A DNA stretch of 34,291 bases from Synergistales bacterium (GCA_018433595.1 JAHDQY010000054.1:1-34291); one strand, 5' to 3'; positions 7,180 through 16,356 are shown, counted from the first letter of the stretch. A program made the numbers and translations. Notes: a model not told the origin generated them from the letters alone.

Positions 7180-9450
7180 ATGCTGCTGGAAGGGACAAAG
7201 AAGCTGCCCCAGTTCCTGAACTGGGTCGAGACGCTGCCCGGCGAGGTGACGGCGCGGCGCCGTTTCCCCGCCCGGGAGCCTCAGTTCGCCCCCTGGCCGG
7301 AGCTGGATGACCGGCTGAAGGATTTTTTCGTCTCCTCGGGCATGAGGGGGCTCTACACCCATCAGGAGGAGACCTTCCGGCTCGCCCTGGCAGGAAAGAA
7401 CGTCGTCGTCGTGACGCCGACGGCATCGGGAAAGACGCTCTGCTACACTCTGCCCGTGCTGGAGTCGATCGCCCGGGAGAGCGCCTCGCGGGCCCTTTTC
7501 CTCTTTCCCACGAAGGCCCTGAGCCAGGATCAGCTGGCCTCTCTCTACGAGACGGTGACGGCCTGCGGCCTCGATGTGAGCACCTTCACCTACGACGGCG
7601 ATACGCCCCCCGCGGCGAGGAGCAAGGTCCGCGCCGCCGGGCAGGTGGTGATCACCAACCCCGATATGCTCCACACGGGAATTCTCCCCCATCACACCAA
7701 GTGGGTGAAGCTTTTCGAGAACCTGCGCTACATCGTCATCGACGAGCTTCACAGCTACCGGGGGATTTTCGGCTCCCACATGGCCAACGTCCTGCGGCGG
7801 CTGAAGCGGATCTGCGCCTTCTACGGATCGGATCCGACCTTCATCTGCACGTCGGCGACGATCGCCAACCCGAAGGAGCTGGCCGAGAGACTTCTGGGCG
7901 AGCCCGTCGAGCTGGTGGCGCGCAGCGGCGCCCCGCTGGGCGAACGTCAGGTGCTGCTTTACAACCCGCCCGTCGTGAACCGGTCTCTGGGGATCCGCCG
8001 CTCGTCGCTGCTTGAGACGAGCCGCATCGCCGGCGAGGCTCTGGCGAGCGGCATCAGCACCATCGTCTTCACCCGAAGCCGCATCAACGTGGAGCTGCTG
8101 CTGACCTACCTCCGACGGGAGCTGACGCGGCACAAGGTCGACCCGAACCGGATCGCCGGCTACCGGGGCGGCTATCTCCCGAACGAGCGCCGGGCCATCG
8201 AGCGGGGCCTGCGCAGCGGCGAGCTGCTGGGCGTGGTGAGCACCAACGCCCTGGAGCTGGGCGTCGACATCGGCTCGCTGGAGCTGGCCGTTCTCCACGG
8301 CTATCCGGGGAGCATCGCCTCGGCACGCCAGCAGATGGGGCGGGCCGGACGGCGCCAGGGGCTCTCGGCGGCGATTCTCGTCGCCTCCTCCTTCGCCCTG
8401 GATCAGTTCCTGGCCTACCAGCCGGACTACTTTTTCGGCGGCTCACCGGAGCGGGCCCGGATCAGCCCCGACAACCTCTACATCCTGGTCAATCACGTCA
8501 AGTGCGGCGCCTTCGAACTTCCCTTCCGCGAGGGGGAGCCCTTCGGGGACGCCGAGACGGCGGAGATTCTGACCTACCTGGAGCGCCAGGAGGTCCTTCA
8601 CCGTGCCGGGGGACGCTATCACTGGCAGGCCGACTCCTTCCCCGCCGAGGGATTGTCGCTGCGGAGCGCCACCAGCGAGAACTATGTCATCATCGACCGG
8701 ACCGAGACGGGCAGGCCCGTCGTCATCGGCGAGGTGGACCGCCCCAGCGCCCCCATGCTGATCCACCCCGAGGCGATCTATTTCCACGGCGGGAAGAGCT
8801 ACCAGGTGACGGAGCTGGACAGCGAGGGGATGCGCTGCTACGTGAAGGAGGTGGACGTCGATTACTACACCGACGCCGACCTGGCCGTGCGGCTCGAAGT
8901 GATCGACGAGTTCGAGAGCGGCTCCGCCTGGGGCTGGGGCGAGGTGCTGCTGGCGGCGCGTCCCACGGTCTACAAGAAGATCCGCCTCAACACCCACGAG
9001 AACGTCGGCTACGGCCACATCCATCTCGGCGAGGAGCAGATGCACACGACGGCCTGCCGCCTCTGCCTGCCCGAAGAGCTCTTTTCGGCCTGGGACGAGG
9101 ACGAGAAGAGCACGGCCCTGACCGGCCTGGCCCATCTGCTGCGGATCACGGCACCCCTCTTTCTCATGTGCGACCGGAGCGACATCCAGGTTCACAGCCT
9201 CGTCAAGGACCCCCATTTCGGACGGCCCACGATCTATCTCGTCGATAACTTTCCCGGCGGCGTGGGCCTGGCCGAGGGAGCCTGGCAGAGCCGCGAGAGG
9301 CTGCTCGACTCGGCCCGTGAGGCGCTTCTTGCCTGCCCCTGCGGCGAGGGGTGCCCGGCCTGCGTCGGCGCCCTGGGCCGGGGGATGGGGGCCAAGGAGA
9401 CGACGCGGCGCCTCGTCGACGATCTGACGGCTTGGGGACGATCGCTATGA
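7180..9450 (+). CDS. mrfA: DExH-box DNA helicase MrfA (YprA family) with C-terminal Cys4 zinc site
   Basis: Superfamily 2 helicase that in Bacillus subtilis works with the exonuclease MrfB to remove mitomycin C lesions independently of UvrABC. The protein has 756 residues, close to the roughly 750 of B. subtilis MrfA. Motifs in order: Walker A TPTASGKT (78-85), DELH (188-191), the SAT motif in FICTSATIANP, GVDIG, and motif VI QQMGRAGRRQG. The C-terminal DUF1998/MrfA zinc-binding region ends with CPCGEGCPAC (about 719-728), four cysteines fit to bind zinc. An ATG at 7153 is in frame, but AAGGAGG at 7167-7173 lies 6 bases before the ATG at 7180, so that start is used. Its stop overlaps the mrfB start (ATGA). 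A single-strand or generic repair helicase role is the alternative, but the pairing with mrfB is distinctive. Confidence 0.93.
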   Translation: MLLEGTKKLPQFLNWVETLPGEVTARRRFPAREPQFAPWPELDDRLKDFFVSSGMRGLYTHQEETFRLALAGKNVVVVTPTASGKTLCYTLPVLESIARESASRALFLFPTKALSQDQLASLYETVTACGLDVSTFTYDGDTPPAARSKVRAAGQVVITNPDMLHTGILPHHTKWVKLFENLRYIVIDELHSYRGIFGSHMANVLRRLKRICAFYGSDPTFICTSATIANPKELAERLLGEPVELVARSGAPLGERQVLLYNPPVVNRSLGIRRSSLLETSRIAGEALASGISTIVFTRSRINVELLLTYLRRELTRHKVDPNRIAGYRGGYLPNERRAIERGLRSGELLGVVSTNALELGVDIGSLELAVLHGYPGSIASARQQMGRAGRRQGLSAAILVASSFALDQFLAYQPDYFFGGSPERARISPDNLYILVNHVKCGAFELPFREGEPFGDAETAEILTYLERQEVLHRAGGRYHWQADSFPAEGLSLRSATSENYVIIDRTETGRPVVIGEVDRPSAPMLIHPEAIYFHGGKSYQVTELDSEGMRCYVKEVDVDYYTDADLAVRLEVIDEFESGSAWGWGEVLLAARPTVYKKIRLNTHENVGYGHIHLGEEQMHTTACRLCLPEELFSAWDEDEKSTALTGLAHLLRITAPLFLMCDRSDIQVHSLVKDPHFGRPTIYLVDNFPGGVGLAEGAWQSRERLLDSAREALLACPCGEGCPACVGALGRGMGAKETTRRLVDDLTAWGRSL

Positions 9451-10589
9451 CGCTCCTCTCCCGGCTGGAGACGATGCTGGGCCCGGCCCGACCCAGGGCG
9501 GAAGGGAAGGCTTCCCTGCGGGGCCTTCCCCCGGGGCGGTGGCTCGGCGACGGCGTCTACCTGATGGAGACGACGGTGGAGCTGGACGGGACGGCGACGC
9601 CGCTGCCGGACGGCTGGGGCGACAGCGAGGGAGCCTTCTGTTTCGATCTGGAGACGACGGGCCTGGCAGGCGGAACGGGGACCTACGCCTTTCTGGCCGG
9701 AGTGGGGCGAATCGAGGCCCGCACCCTGGAGGTGACACAGCTTTTTCTCACCTCCCCCGCCGCGGAAAAGACCTGGCTTGAGGCCCTCGACGAGACCCTG
9801 CCGCCCCGCTCGCCCCTGATCACCTACAACGGGAAGCGCTTCGACGTCCCGCTCATGGAGACGCGACGCATCCTCCACCGCAAGGAGCCCCTTGATCCCG
9901 CCGGTCATCTCGATCTTCTCCAGCTGGCCCGGGCCCTCTGGCGCAAGCGCCTCCCCAGCTGCCGCCTCGGCGAGGTGGAACACTCCGTTCTGGGTCTGCG
10001 CCGCAGCGGCGAGGACGTCCCGGGGAGCCTCGTGCCCGAGCTCTACCGGGACTTTCTGCATCGCGGCGACGCCTCCGTCCTGACAGGAGTCTTCTACCAC
10101 AACCGGATGGATCTGGTCGCCCTGGCCCTGCTTCGACAGCGGGTCGCCCGGATCCTGGCCGGAGGGAGCGACGACGGAGAGGAACTCGTCGCCGCAGGCG
10201 AGGCCTGGCGGAGGCGGGGACGGAACGACGAGGCTCTCCGCCTCTGGCACCTCGCCCGCGAGGCGGGGACCGCCGAGGCGCTGGAGTGCCTGGCCCTTGT
10301 CGCCAAGGCGGAACGCCGCTGGGAGGACGCCGTCGCCCTCTGGGAAGAGGCCCTCCCCGGAAGCTCCGACCCTTTCGTCGTCGCCGTCGAGCTGGCCAAG
10401 GCGTGGGAACACCGTCTCGGCAATCTGGACCGGGCCGGAGCCTGGGCCGAAGAGGCAAGAAGAATTCTCGACCGGCTACGCCCCCTCATGGACCCCTTTC
10501 AGTGGCGTCACCGGAGAGAGGCCATCGACCACCGCCTTCGGAGGGTCCGCGGGAAAGCGGCCTCCGCAACCGGAGGGAAGAGAGTATGA
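9447..10589 (+). CDS. mrfB: DEDDh exonuclease MrfB (YprB family) with C-terminal helical repeats
   Basis: Partner of MrfA: a metal-dependent nuclease of the ribonuclease H fold. It has 380 residues from the ATG at 9447, which overlaps the mrfA stop by 4 bases. The exonuclease core shows FDLETTG (D67, E69), YNGKRFDVP (D133) and YHNRMDL (H218, D222). These are the acidic residues and histidine of a DEDDh site, and the four-residue H-to-D spacing matches B. subtilis YprB/MrfB. The glycine-rich TGLAGGTGTYAFLAG loop after the first motif is a family signature. Residues about 240-370 form helix-turn-helix repeats of TPR type (AWRRRGRNDEALRLW and similar). Translational coupling supports a fixed stoichiometry with the helicase. 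Confidence 0.93.
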   Translation: MTLLSRLETMLGPARPRAEGKASLRGLPPGRWLGDGVYLMETTVELDGTATPLPDGWGDSEGAFCFDLETTGLAGGTGTYAFLAGVGRIEARTLEVTQLFLTSPAAEKTWLEALDETLPPRSPLITYNGKRFDVPLMETRRILHRKEPLDPAGHLDLLQLARALWRKRLPSCRLGEVEHSVLGLRRSGEDVPGSLVPELYRDFLHRGDASVLTGVFYHNRMDLVALALLRQRVARILAGGSDDGEELVAAGEAWRRRGRNDEALRLWHLAREAGTAEALECLALVAKAERRWEDAVALWEEALPGSSDPFVVAVELAKAWEHRLGNLDRAGAWAEEARRILDRLRPLMDPFQWRHRREAIDHRLRRVRGKAASATGGKRV

Positions 10590-10633
10590 TAGGCTGCATC
10601 ATCAGACTGATTCCACGCTGAGGAGGTAAAGAC

Positions 10634-12016
10634 ATGACCAACGTTGCGGCGCACATCTTTCGCGAATACGACATCCGAGGCCTTGCCGAGGAAGAGTTGA
10701 CGCCGAGGACGGTGGAGCTCATCGGCCGGGCCCTGGGAACCCGCCTCGTCCGTCAGGGAGTGAAGACGGCCACCGTCGGCGGCGACGTGAGACTCTCGAC
10801 GGAGAGGATCCGCGGGAATCTCCTTGAGGGGCTGACGGCGACAGGCCTTGACGTCATCGATATCGGCAAGGCCACCACGCCCCTTTTCTACTGGAGCCTC
10901 CACCACTGCGAGGCCGGCGGTGGCGTCATGATCACCGGGAGCCACAATCCCAAGGAGTTCAACGGCCTCAAGCTGGCCGAAGGGAAGGCGACCCTCTACG
11001 GCGGGCAGATCCAGGAGATCCTCGGAATGATCGTCGCCGACGATCTCGACGAGGCCAAAAGGCCGGGAGCGGTCACCAGGGCCGATATCGGCGACGCCTA
11101 TGTCAGGATGCTCCTTTCCAGGCTGGAGCTGAAGCGCCCCCTCAAGGTCGTCGCCGACGCCGGCAACGGCACGGCGGCCCTGATGATCGAGCCCTTCCTC
11201 AGGGGCCTCGGCTGCGACGTGATCCCCCTCTTCTGCGAGCCCGACGGGACCTTCCCCAACCACCATCCCGATCCGACGAAGCGGGAGAACCTCCAGGACC
11301 TGATCGCCGCCGTCCTCGAATCGGGAGCCGACCTGGGCGTCGGCTTCGACGGCGATTCGGACCGCATCGGCGTCGTCGACGACCGGGGACGGGTCATCTA
11401 CGGGGACACGCTGATGGCCCTGTACTGGCGGGAGATCCTCCCCAAGCATCCGGGGACGCCCTGCATCGTCGAGGTCAAGTCCTCCCAGGCCCTCGTCGAG
11501 GAGATCGAACACCTCGGCGGCAAGGTCATCTTCTACAAATCGGGCCACTCCCTGATCAAGGCCAAGATGAAGGAAGTGGACGCCCTCTTCACCGGCGAGG
11601 TCTCGGGCCACATGTTCTTCGCCGACGAATTCTACGGCTTCGACGACGCCTTCTACGCCGCCGGACGGCTGCTGCGCCTCCTGGCCGCCCAGGACCGGAA
11701 GCTCTCGGAGATCCTCGACACGATCCCCTCCTACCCCAGCACGGCCGAGACGCGCATCGACTGCCCCGACGCCGTCAAATTCGACGTCGTCGACGCCATC
11801 CGCGACAGCGCCCTCAAGGAGCACGAGGCCATCACCGTCGACGGCGTCCGCGTCCTCTACTCCGACGGCTGGGGACTGGTGCGGGCCTCCAACACCCAGC
11901 CCGTCATCGTCGCCCGCTGCGAGGGCCGGACCGAGGAGGCGCTGCGGCGGATCGAGAAGGACATGAAAGCTCGCATTCTCACCGCCGGCGTGGCCGATTT
12001 CGACTGGGAGTATTGA
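10634..12016 (+). CDS. Phosphomannomutase/phosphoglucomutase
   Basis: Alpha-D-phosphohexomutase interconverting mannose- or glucose-6-phosphate with the 1-phosphates, feeding nucleotide sugars for envelope polysaccharide and possibly UDP-glucose for the periplasmic glucans made by opgGH. It has 460 residues, the usual length of the AlgC-type enzymes. The N-terminal FREYDIRG, the phosphoserine loop ITGSHNPKEFNGLK (serine at about 102), the metal site DGDSDR (about 239-244), the sugar-specificity loop GEVSGHMFF and the C-terminal phosphate-binding RASNTQP are all present. GAGGAGG lies 8 bases before the ATG. It is 44 bases downstream of mrfB on the same strand. The bispecific PMM/PGM assignment is by family; substrate preference is not visible. 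Confidence 0.93.
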   Translation: MTNVAAHIFREYDIRGLAEEELTPRTVELIGRALGTRLVRQGVKTATVGGDVRLSTERIRGNLLEGLTATGLDVIDIGKATTPLFYWSLHHCEAGGGVMITGSHNPKEFNGLKLAEGKATLYGGQIQEILGMIVADDLDEAKRPGAVTRADIGDAYVRMLLSRLELKRPLKVVADAGNGTAALMIEPFLRGLGCDVIPLFCEPDGTFPNHHPDPTKRENLQDLIAAVLESGADLGVGFDGDSDRIGVVDDRGRVIYGDTLMALYWREILPKHPGTPCIVEVKSSQALVEEIEHLGGKVIFYKSGHSLIKAKMKEVDALFTGEVSGHMFFADEFYGFDDAFYAAGRLLRLLAAQDRKLSEILDTIPSYPSTAETRIDCPDAVKFDVVDAIRDSALKEHEAITVDGVRVLYSDGWGLVRASNTQPVIVARCEGRTEEALRRIEKDMKARILTAGVADFDWEY

Positions 12017-12041
12017 GGCCGGGCGATCGGGAGGCGCCGTC

Positions 12042-12482
12042 TTGAAGCGCCTCTTTCCTCCCCTTCTGCTGACGCTCGCCCTCCAGGCCCTGTCGGCGGC
12101 CATCCGCACCCTGGGGCTTTCCGTGACATGGAACGACGGCATCGCCTTCTCGGCCTTCAGAGCCTCGTTCCCCGTCGTCACCGCCGGGGTAGCGGGCCTT
12201 GTCGTCGTGACGCGGCTCTGCCTGAGGCGCCCCGGCCGCCTGACGGCACCGGGACTGACTCTCCTCTGGGGGGGAGCGGCGAGCAACGCCGCCGATCGGA
12301 TCATCCACGGCGCCGTCATGGACTACCTCCCCCTGCCGCTGCCGGAGGCGCTCCCCCTTCTGCCGGCCATGCTCCATCTGAACGGCGCCGACGTGGCTGT
12401 CATCGTCGGCGCCGCGCTGGTGCTGGCAAAGGGGTCAGGGAGGCCGAAGAGCGGGGTCAGACCTACACATTTGACAAGATGA
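12042..12482 (+). CDS. lspA: Lipoprotein signal peptidase (LspA), C-terminus supplied by a repeat element
   Basis: Inner-membrane aspartyl protease that cuts the signal peptide from prolipoproteins after lipid attachment. It has 146 residues and four hydrophobic segments. The family motifs WNDGIAFS (normally N-x-G-x-x-F-S), GGAASNAADRIIHG (catalytic Asp in N-x-x-D-R) and HLNGADVAV (second catalytic Asp) are present. The start is TTG with CGGGAGG 7 bases upstream; no ATG fits. The last 16 residues (GSGRPKSGVRPTHLTR) are read from the left arm and loop of the palindromic repeat beginning at 12431, and the stop codon itself (12480-12482) is in its loop. The catalytic core ends before this tail, so the enzyme is probably active. 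The protein is short, and the original C-terminus may have been replaced. Confidence 0.88.
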   Translation: MKRLFPPLLLTLALQALSAAIRTLGLSVTWNDGIAFSAFRASFPVVTAGVAGLVVVTRLCLRRPGRLTAPGLTLLWGGAASNAADRIIHGAVMDYLPLPLPEALPLLPAMLHLNGADVAVIVGAALVLAKGSGRPKSGVRPTHLTR

Positions 12483-12549
12483 TTCCTTTTGTCAAATGTG
12501 TAGGTCTGACCCCGCTCTTCGGCCTCCCTGACCCCGCTCTTCGGTCTCC
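12431..12549. repeat. Palindromic repeat element, copy 1 (47-bp perfect arms plus 22-bp tandem repeats)
   Basis: Arms 12431-12477 and 12489-12535 are perfect inverted repeats of 47 bases around an 11-base loop. The inner part contains GGGGTCAGACCTACAC followed by TTTGACAA. The right side continues as two 22-base tandem units, 12506-12527 and 12528-12549, differing at one base and built on CTGACCCCGCTCTTCGG. It fills the space between the convergent lspA and dppF genes, enters lspA, and ends two bases before the dppF stop codon. A transcript from either strand would fold into a very long hairpin, so it may act as a bidirectional terminator or mRNA 3'-end protector. A related copy is at 18259-18371. 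The form suggests a REP-like element moved by a RAYT-type (Y1) transposase, but none is in the window. Confidence 0.93.
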
Positions 12550-12551
12550 GC

Positions 12552-13526
12552 TTAATAGAGGAAGCAGGCGACGAAGTGGTCGCCGCCGACATCGACAAAG
12601 GGAGGTTCCTCTTTTCTGCACCGCTCCATGACCTTGGGACAGCGGGTGTGGAAACGGCAGCCCGCAGGCGGGTTGATCGGCGAAGGGACATCCCCTTCAA
12701 GGAGGATGCGTTTCCGCCTTTTCGTGGGGTCCGGCAGAGGGATGGCCGAAAGCAGCGCCTGAGTGTAGGGATGGAGGGGATTGGCGAAGAAGTCGCTCTT
12801 GGCGGCCAGTTCGACGAGACGCCCCAGGTACATGACGGCGATGCGGTCCGAGATGTGGCGGACGACGGAGAGGTCGTGGGAGATGAAGAGGTAGGTGAGC
12901 TTCATCTCCTCCTGGAGGTCCTTGAGAAGGTTGAGGACCTGGCTCTGGATGGAGACGTCGAGAGCCGATACGGGTTCGTCGCAGACGACAAAGCGGGGCT
13001 TGAGGGCCAAGGCGCGGGCGATGCCGATGCGCTGGCGCTGGCCGCCGGAGAATTCGTGGGGATAGCGGAAGCGGTGCTCCGGTCTGAGGCCGCACTTGGC
13101 CAGGATGTCGCAGACGTAGTCATCCAGTTCGGAGCCGCGGGAAAGGCCGTGATACCTGACGGCCTCGCCGACGATGTCCCGGACGGTCATGCGCGGGTTG
13201 AGGCTGCCGTAGGGGTCCTGGAAGATGATCTGCATCTGGCGGCGCAGTTCCTTGGGATTTTTGTGCAGGATTCTGCCAACGTCGCAGCCGTCGAAGTAGA
13301 CCTCCCCCGCCGTGGGTTCCAGCAGGTGAAGCAGGGTCCGACCCGTGGTGGTCTTGCCGCAGCCCGATTCGCCCACAAGCCCCAGCGTCTCCCGTTCGTT
13401 GACGAAGAAGGAGACGTCGTCGACGGCCTTGACGTAGCCGGCGGCGCGGCGGAAGACGCCTTTCCGCAGCGGGAAGTATTTCTTGAGGCCCCTGACGGTG
13501 AGATAGTGCGAGCCCGGCTCAATCAT
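12552..13526 (-). CDS. dppF: Dipeptide/oligopeptide ABC transporter ATP-binding protein (DppF/OppF family)
   Basis: Second ATPase subunit of the peptide importer encoded upstream. It has 324 residues with Walker [10 protein letters not shown], the Q-loop region [13 protein letters not shown], signature FSGGQRQR, Walker [12 protein letters not shown] and the C-terminal oligopeptide-transporter domain [15 protein letters not shown] typical of OppF/DppF. An upstream ATG (13559) would overlap dppD much more. The ATG at 13526 has AAGGAGGG 9 bases before it and overlaps the dppD stop by 8 bases, so it is used. It is the last gene of the operon; its stop abuts the palindromic repeat. Dpp versus Opp naming is by convention, since the peptide length handled is not readable from sequence. 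Confidence 0.92.
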   Translation of the reverse strand: MIEPGSHYLTVRGLKKYFPLRKGVFRRAAGYVKAVDDVSFFVNERETLGLVGESGCGKTTTGRTLLHLLEPTAGEVYFDGCDVGRILHKNPKELRRQMQIIFQDPYGSLNPRMTVRDIVGEAVRYHGLSRGSELDDYVCDILAKCGLRPEHRFRYPHEFSGGQRQRIGIARALALKPRFVVCDEPVSALDVSIQSQVLNLLKDLQEEMKLTYLFISHDLSVVRHISDRIAVMYLGRLVELAAKSDFFANPLHPYTQALLSAIPLPDPTKRRKRILLEGDVPSPINPPAGCRFHTRCPKVMERCRKEEPPFVDVGGDHFVACFLY

Positions 13527-14514
13527 CGCAAGAGCCCTCCTTCCGGCCGTCGTCTTCATAGAGCCAGCAGCGGACCTTGCGGCCGCCGCTCAGGGAGTAG
13601 AGGGGCGGCTCCTCGCGGGAACAGCGGTCGAAGACCCTGTCGCAGCGGTTGTGGAAACGGCAGCCCGGGGGAAATTCAAGGGGGTTGGGAACGACGCCGG
13701 GGATGACGTCGAGACGTTCCCGGTCGCAGTCGAGGCGCGGGATGGAGCGCAGCAGCCCCTGGGTGTAGGGGTGAAGAGGGTCAGCGAAGAGGGGCTCCAC
13801 ATCGGCCTCTTCGACGACGCGTCCGGCGTACATGACGACGACGCGCTGGGCCGTTTCGGCGATGACGCCCAGGGCGTGGGTGATGAGCATGACCGAGGAG
13901 CCGAACTGTTCCTTGAGGTCGTTCATGAGGTCCAGGATCTGAGCCTGGACGGTGACGTCGAGGGCCGTCGTCGGCTCGTCGGCGATGAGAAGGGCCGGTC
14001 GGCAGGCCAGGGCCATGGCGATCATGGCCCTCTGGCGCTGGCCCCCTGAAAGCTGGTGGGGGTATTCGGCGACACGCCGCTCTGCGTTGGGGATGCCCAC
14101 GACCTGGAGCATTTCGACGGCCCGGTCCAGGGCCTGACGACGGTTCATTTTCTGATGAAGCATGAGGGGCTCGGAGATCTGCTCGCCGACGGTGAAGACG
14201 GGGTTGAGGCTCGTCATGGGTTCCTGAAAGATCATGGAGATGTCGTTGCCCCGGACGGTCTGCATCTCCTGCTCCGAGAGGGCCAGGAGGTCACGGCCGT
14301 GAAGGCGGATCGAGCCGGCGGCGATGCGCCCCACCGGCTTGGGCAGCAGGCGAAGGATGGAGAGGGCCGTGACGCTCTTTCCGCAGCCCGACTCGCCGAC
14401 GACGCCCAAGGTCCTGCCGGGCTCGACGGAGAAGGAGACGCCGTCGACGGCGCGCACCAGGCCGAGGTCGGTGTCGAAACAGGTTTTCAGTCCCTTGATT
14501 TCGAGAAGGCTCAT
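13519..14514 (-). CDS. dppD: Dipeptide/oligopeptide ABC transporter ATP-binding protein (DppD/OppD family)
   Basis: First ATPase subunit of the peptide importer. From the ATG at 14514 ([16 protein letters not shown]) it has 331 residues. It carries Walker [10 protein letters not shown], the Q-loop region [14 protein letters not shown], signature LSGGQRQR, Walker [15 protein letters not shown] and the C-terminal cysteine-containing extension [19 protein letters not shown] at 14523 is also in frame, but it sits within the AAGGTAGG Shine-Dalgarno region, so the ATG is preferred. Ten bases separate it from dppC and its end overlaps dppF. Together DppD and DppF form the cytoplasmic ATPase heterodimer under the two permeases. 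Confidence 0.93.
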   Translation of the reverse strand: MSLLEIKGLKTCFDTDLGLVRAVDGVSFSVEPGRTLGVVGESGCGKSVTALSILRLLPKPVGRIAAGSIRLHGRDLLALSEQEMQTVRGNDISMIFQEPMTSLNPVFTVGEQISEPLMLHQKMNRRQALDRAVEMLQVVGIPNAERRVAEYPHQLSGGQRQRAMIAMALACRPALLIADEPTTALDVTVQAQILDLMNDLKEQFGSSVMLITHALGVIAETAQRVVVMYAGRVVEEADVEPLFADPLHPYTQGLLRSIPRLDCDRERLDVIPGVVPNPLEFPPGCRFHNRCDRVFDRCSREEPPLYSLSGGRKVRCWLYEDDGRKEGSCDD

Positions 14515-14523
14515 GACGGGCAC

Positions 14524-15417
14524 CTACCTTTTGAGACGCACGTCGAGAGCGTCGCGCAGTCCGTCGCCGAGGAAGTTGAAGGCGAGCACCGTGTAGGTGA
14601 TGGCCATGCCGGGGAAGATGGCCCACCACCATTTGCCCAGGCCGAGATATTTCTGCCCCTCCGAGATCATGAGCCCCCAGCTGGGGGTCGGCGGCTGGGC
14701 GCCGAAGCCGAGGAAGGCCAGTCCGGCCTCGATCATGATGATGCTTCCCATGCCGAGGGTGGCCTGGACGATGACGGGGGCCAGGGCGTTGGGAAGGATG
14801 TGGATGAAGATGATGCGCCACGTGGGGAGCCCCAGGGCCCGGGCCGCCTCGACGAACTCCCGATCCCTGAGGGAGATGAACTGGGCTCTCACGACGCGGG
14901 CGATGGCGACCCAGTTGACGAGGCCGATGGCCACATAGACGACGCTCATGCTCGGATTCTGGAAGACGGCGACGACGGCAAGGACGAAGAGAAAGAAGGG
15001 GAAGGCGAAGATGACGTTGATGATCCAGGAGATGAAGTCGTCGGTGAAGCCGCCCCGGTAGCCGGCGAGAGCCCCCAGGGGGACGCCGATGAACAGGGAG
15101 ACGACGGTGGCGAAGATGCCGATCTGGAGGGAGATGCGGGCGCCGAAGAGGACGCGGCTGAGGATGTCCCGGCCGTAGAGATCGGTGCCCATGATGTGTT
15201 CGGCCGACGGCGCGGCGAGGCGGACCGCACGCCCCTCCGTCCAGATGAGCTGCTTGAAGGGGTCGTAGGGGGCCAGCGATGAGGCGAAGATGGCACCCAG
15301 GATGACGGTGACGGCCATGACGAGGCCCGCCATGGCGAGACGGTTGCGGCGGAAGCGGAGCCAGGCCTCGTAGCGGAGACTGGCGCCGGAGGTTTTCGGT
15401 TTCTTTTCGGCTGTCAC
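14524..15417 (-). CDS. dppC: Dipeptide/oligopeptide ABC transporter permease (DppC/OppC family)
   Basis: One of two membrane subunits of the importer; 297 residues. After a short cytoplasmic N-terminus containing the OppC-N type segment RFRRNRLAMAGLVMAVTVIL, there is a periplasmic stretch with the typical HIMGTDLYGRDILSRVLFGARIS. About five more membrane helices follow, and the EAA-type ATPase-contact loop reads EAARALGLPTWRIIFIHILPN. All the family features are in place and no residue is obviously missing. The gene lies 12 bases after dppB. Confidence 0.93.
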   Translation of the reverse strand: MTAEKKPKTSGASLRYEAWLRFRRNRLAMAGLVMAVTVILGAIFASSLAPYDPFKQLIWTEGRAVRLAAPSAEHIMGTDLYGRDILSRVLFGARISLQIGIFATVVSLFIGVPLGALAGYRGGFTDDFISWIINVIFAFPFFLFVLAVVAVFQNPSMSVVYVAIGLVNWVAIARVVRAQFISLRDREFVEAARALGLPTWRIIFIHILPNALAPVIVQATLGMGSIIMIEAGLAFLGFGAQPPTPSWGLMISEGQKYLGLGKWWWAIFPGMAITYTVLAFNFLGDGLRDALDVRLKR

Positions 15418-15429
15418 GGCTGGCGCCTC

Positions 15430-16356
15430 CTAGTCGTAGCGGATCCGCGGGTCGATGATGCCGTAGGAGAGGTCGACGATGAGGTTGGCCACAAGGAAGA
15501 TGACGGCCATGAAGATGACCGTCCCTCGGATCATGGGAAAGTCTCGGGCCACCAGGGCCTCGACGGCGAGGCGCCCCACACCGGGCCAGGCGAAGATCGT
15601 CTCCGTCAGGACGGCCCCGGAGAGAAGCTCGGCCACCTGAGTTCCGATGATGGTGACGACGGGGATGAGGGCGTTCTTGAAGGCGTGCTTGAGGACGACG
15701 ACCTTCTCGGCCAGCCCCTTGGCCCGGGCCGTGCGGATGTAGTCCTGGCTCATCACCTCCAACATGCAGGAGCGGGTGAGGCGGGCGATGAGGGCCGCCG
15801 GACGGACGCCGAGAGTGACGACGGGAAGGACGAGATAGCGCCAGTCGCCGTCGCCGTAGCCGACGCCGGGAATGAGGTGGAAGCCGTAGGCGAAGATGAG
15901 CAGCAGCAGGAGCCCCACCCAGAAGACGGGGGCGCTCACCCCCGATATGGCGATGAACATGGCCGAGTAGTCGAAGAGGGAGTACTGCCTGACGGCCGAG
16001 AGGATGCCGGCGGCGACGCCGATGACGGCGGCGACGACCATGGCCCAGAAGGCCAGGCGCAGGGTGGCGCCGAAACGGTCCACAAGGGCCGACGTGACCT
16101 TCTCGTTGTTGCGGTAGGAAGTTCCGAGATCGCCCCGGACCAGATCGCCGACGAAGCGGAAATACTGCTGATGAAGAGGGAGATCGAGGCCGAGGTCGGC
16201 CCGGATCCGAGCCAGTGTGGCCGGGTCGCCCCGCTGGCCCATCATGAGACGGGCGGGATCTCCGGGAACAATGGCCATGAGGATGAAGACGACGGTGACG
16301 ACTCCCCAGACGACGGGGACGGCGTAGAGGATCTTGCGAAGGATGTAGGAAAACAC
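15430..16356 (-). CDS. dppB: Dipeptide/oligopeptide ABC transporter permease (DppB/OppB family)
   Basis: The second membrane subunit; 308 residues from a GTG at 16356. The longer reading frame upstream has no family resemblance, while GTG is 9 bases after AGGAGGGGAGG and begins the usual FSYILRKILYAVPVVWGVV first helix. The periplasmic loop carries IVPGDPARLMMGQRGDP and DLGTSYRN, and the ATPase-contact loop is YIRTARAKGLAEKVVVLKHAFKN. The C-terminus IDPRIRYD is standard for the family. It is separated from the binding-protein gene by 85 bases that hold a strong hairpin. Confidence 0.93.
   Translation of the reverse strand: MFSYILRKILYAVPVVWGVVTVVFILMAIVPGDPARLMMGQRGDPATLARIRADLGLDLPLHQQYFRFVGDLVRGDLGTSYRNNEKVTSALVDRFGATLRLAFWAMVVAAVIGVAAGILSAVRQYSLFDYSAMFIAISGVSAPVFWVGLLLLLIFAYGFHLIPGVGYGDGDWRYLVLPVVTLGVRPAALIARLTRSCMLEVMSQDYIRTARAKGLAEKVVVLKHAFKNALIPVVTIIGTQVAELLSGAVLTETIFAWPGVGRLAVEALVARDFPMIRGTVIFMAVIFLVANLIVDLSYGIIDPRIRYD

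Noticed and set aside
10508-12319. Minus-strand open frame of 603 codons over the phosphomutase and lspA
   Set aside because: Covers two well-supported plus-strand genes; no motif or signal supports it.
12431-12549. CRISPR array or transposon end
   Set aside because: Tandem units are contiguous without spacers, and no transposase gene or target-site duplication is visible; a REP-like palindrome fits better.
12323-12700. Minus-strand open frame of 125 codons through palindromic repeat copy 1
   Set aside because: It reads the repeat and the antisense of lspA; no conserved domain. The repeat explains its apparent internal similarity.
14056-15282. Plus-strand open frame of 408 codons over dppD and dppC
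   Set aside because: Antisense to two transporter genes with complete motifs; Asp/Glu/Gly-rich shadow composition.
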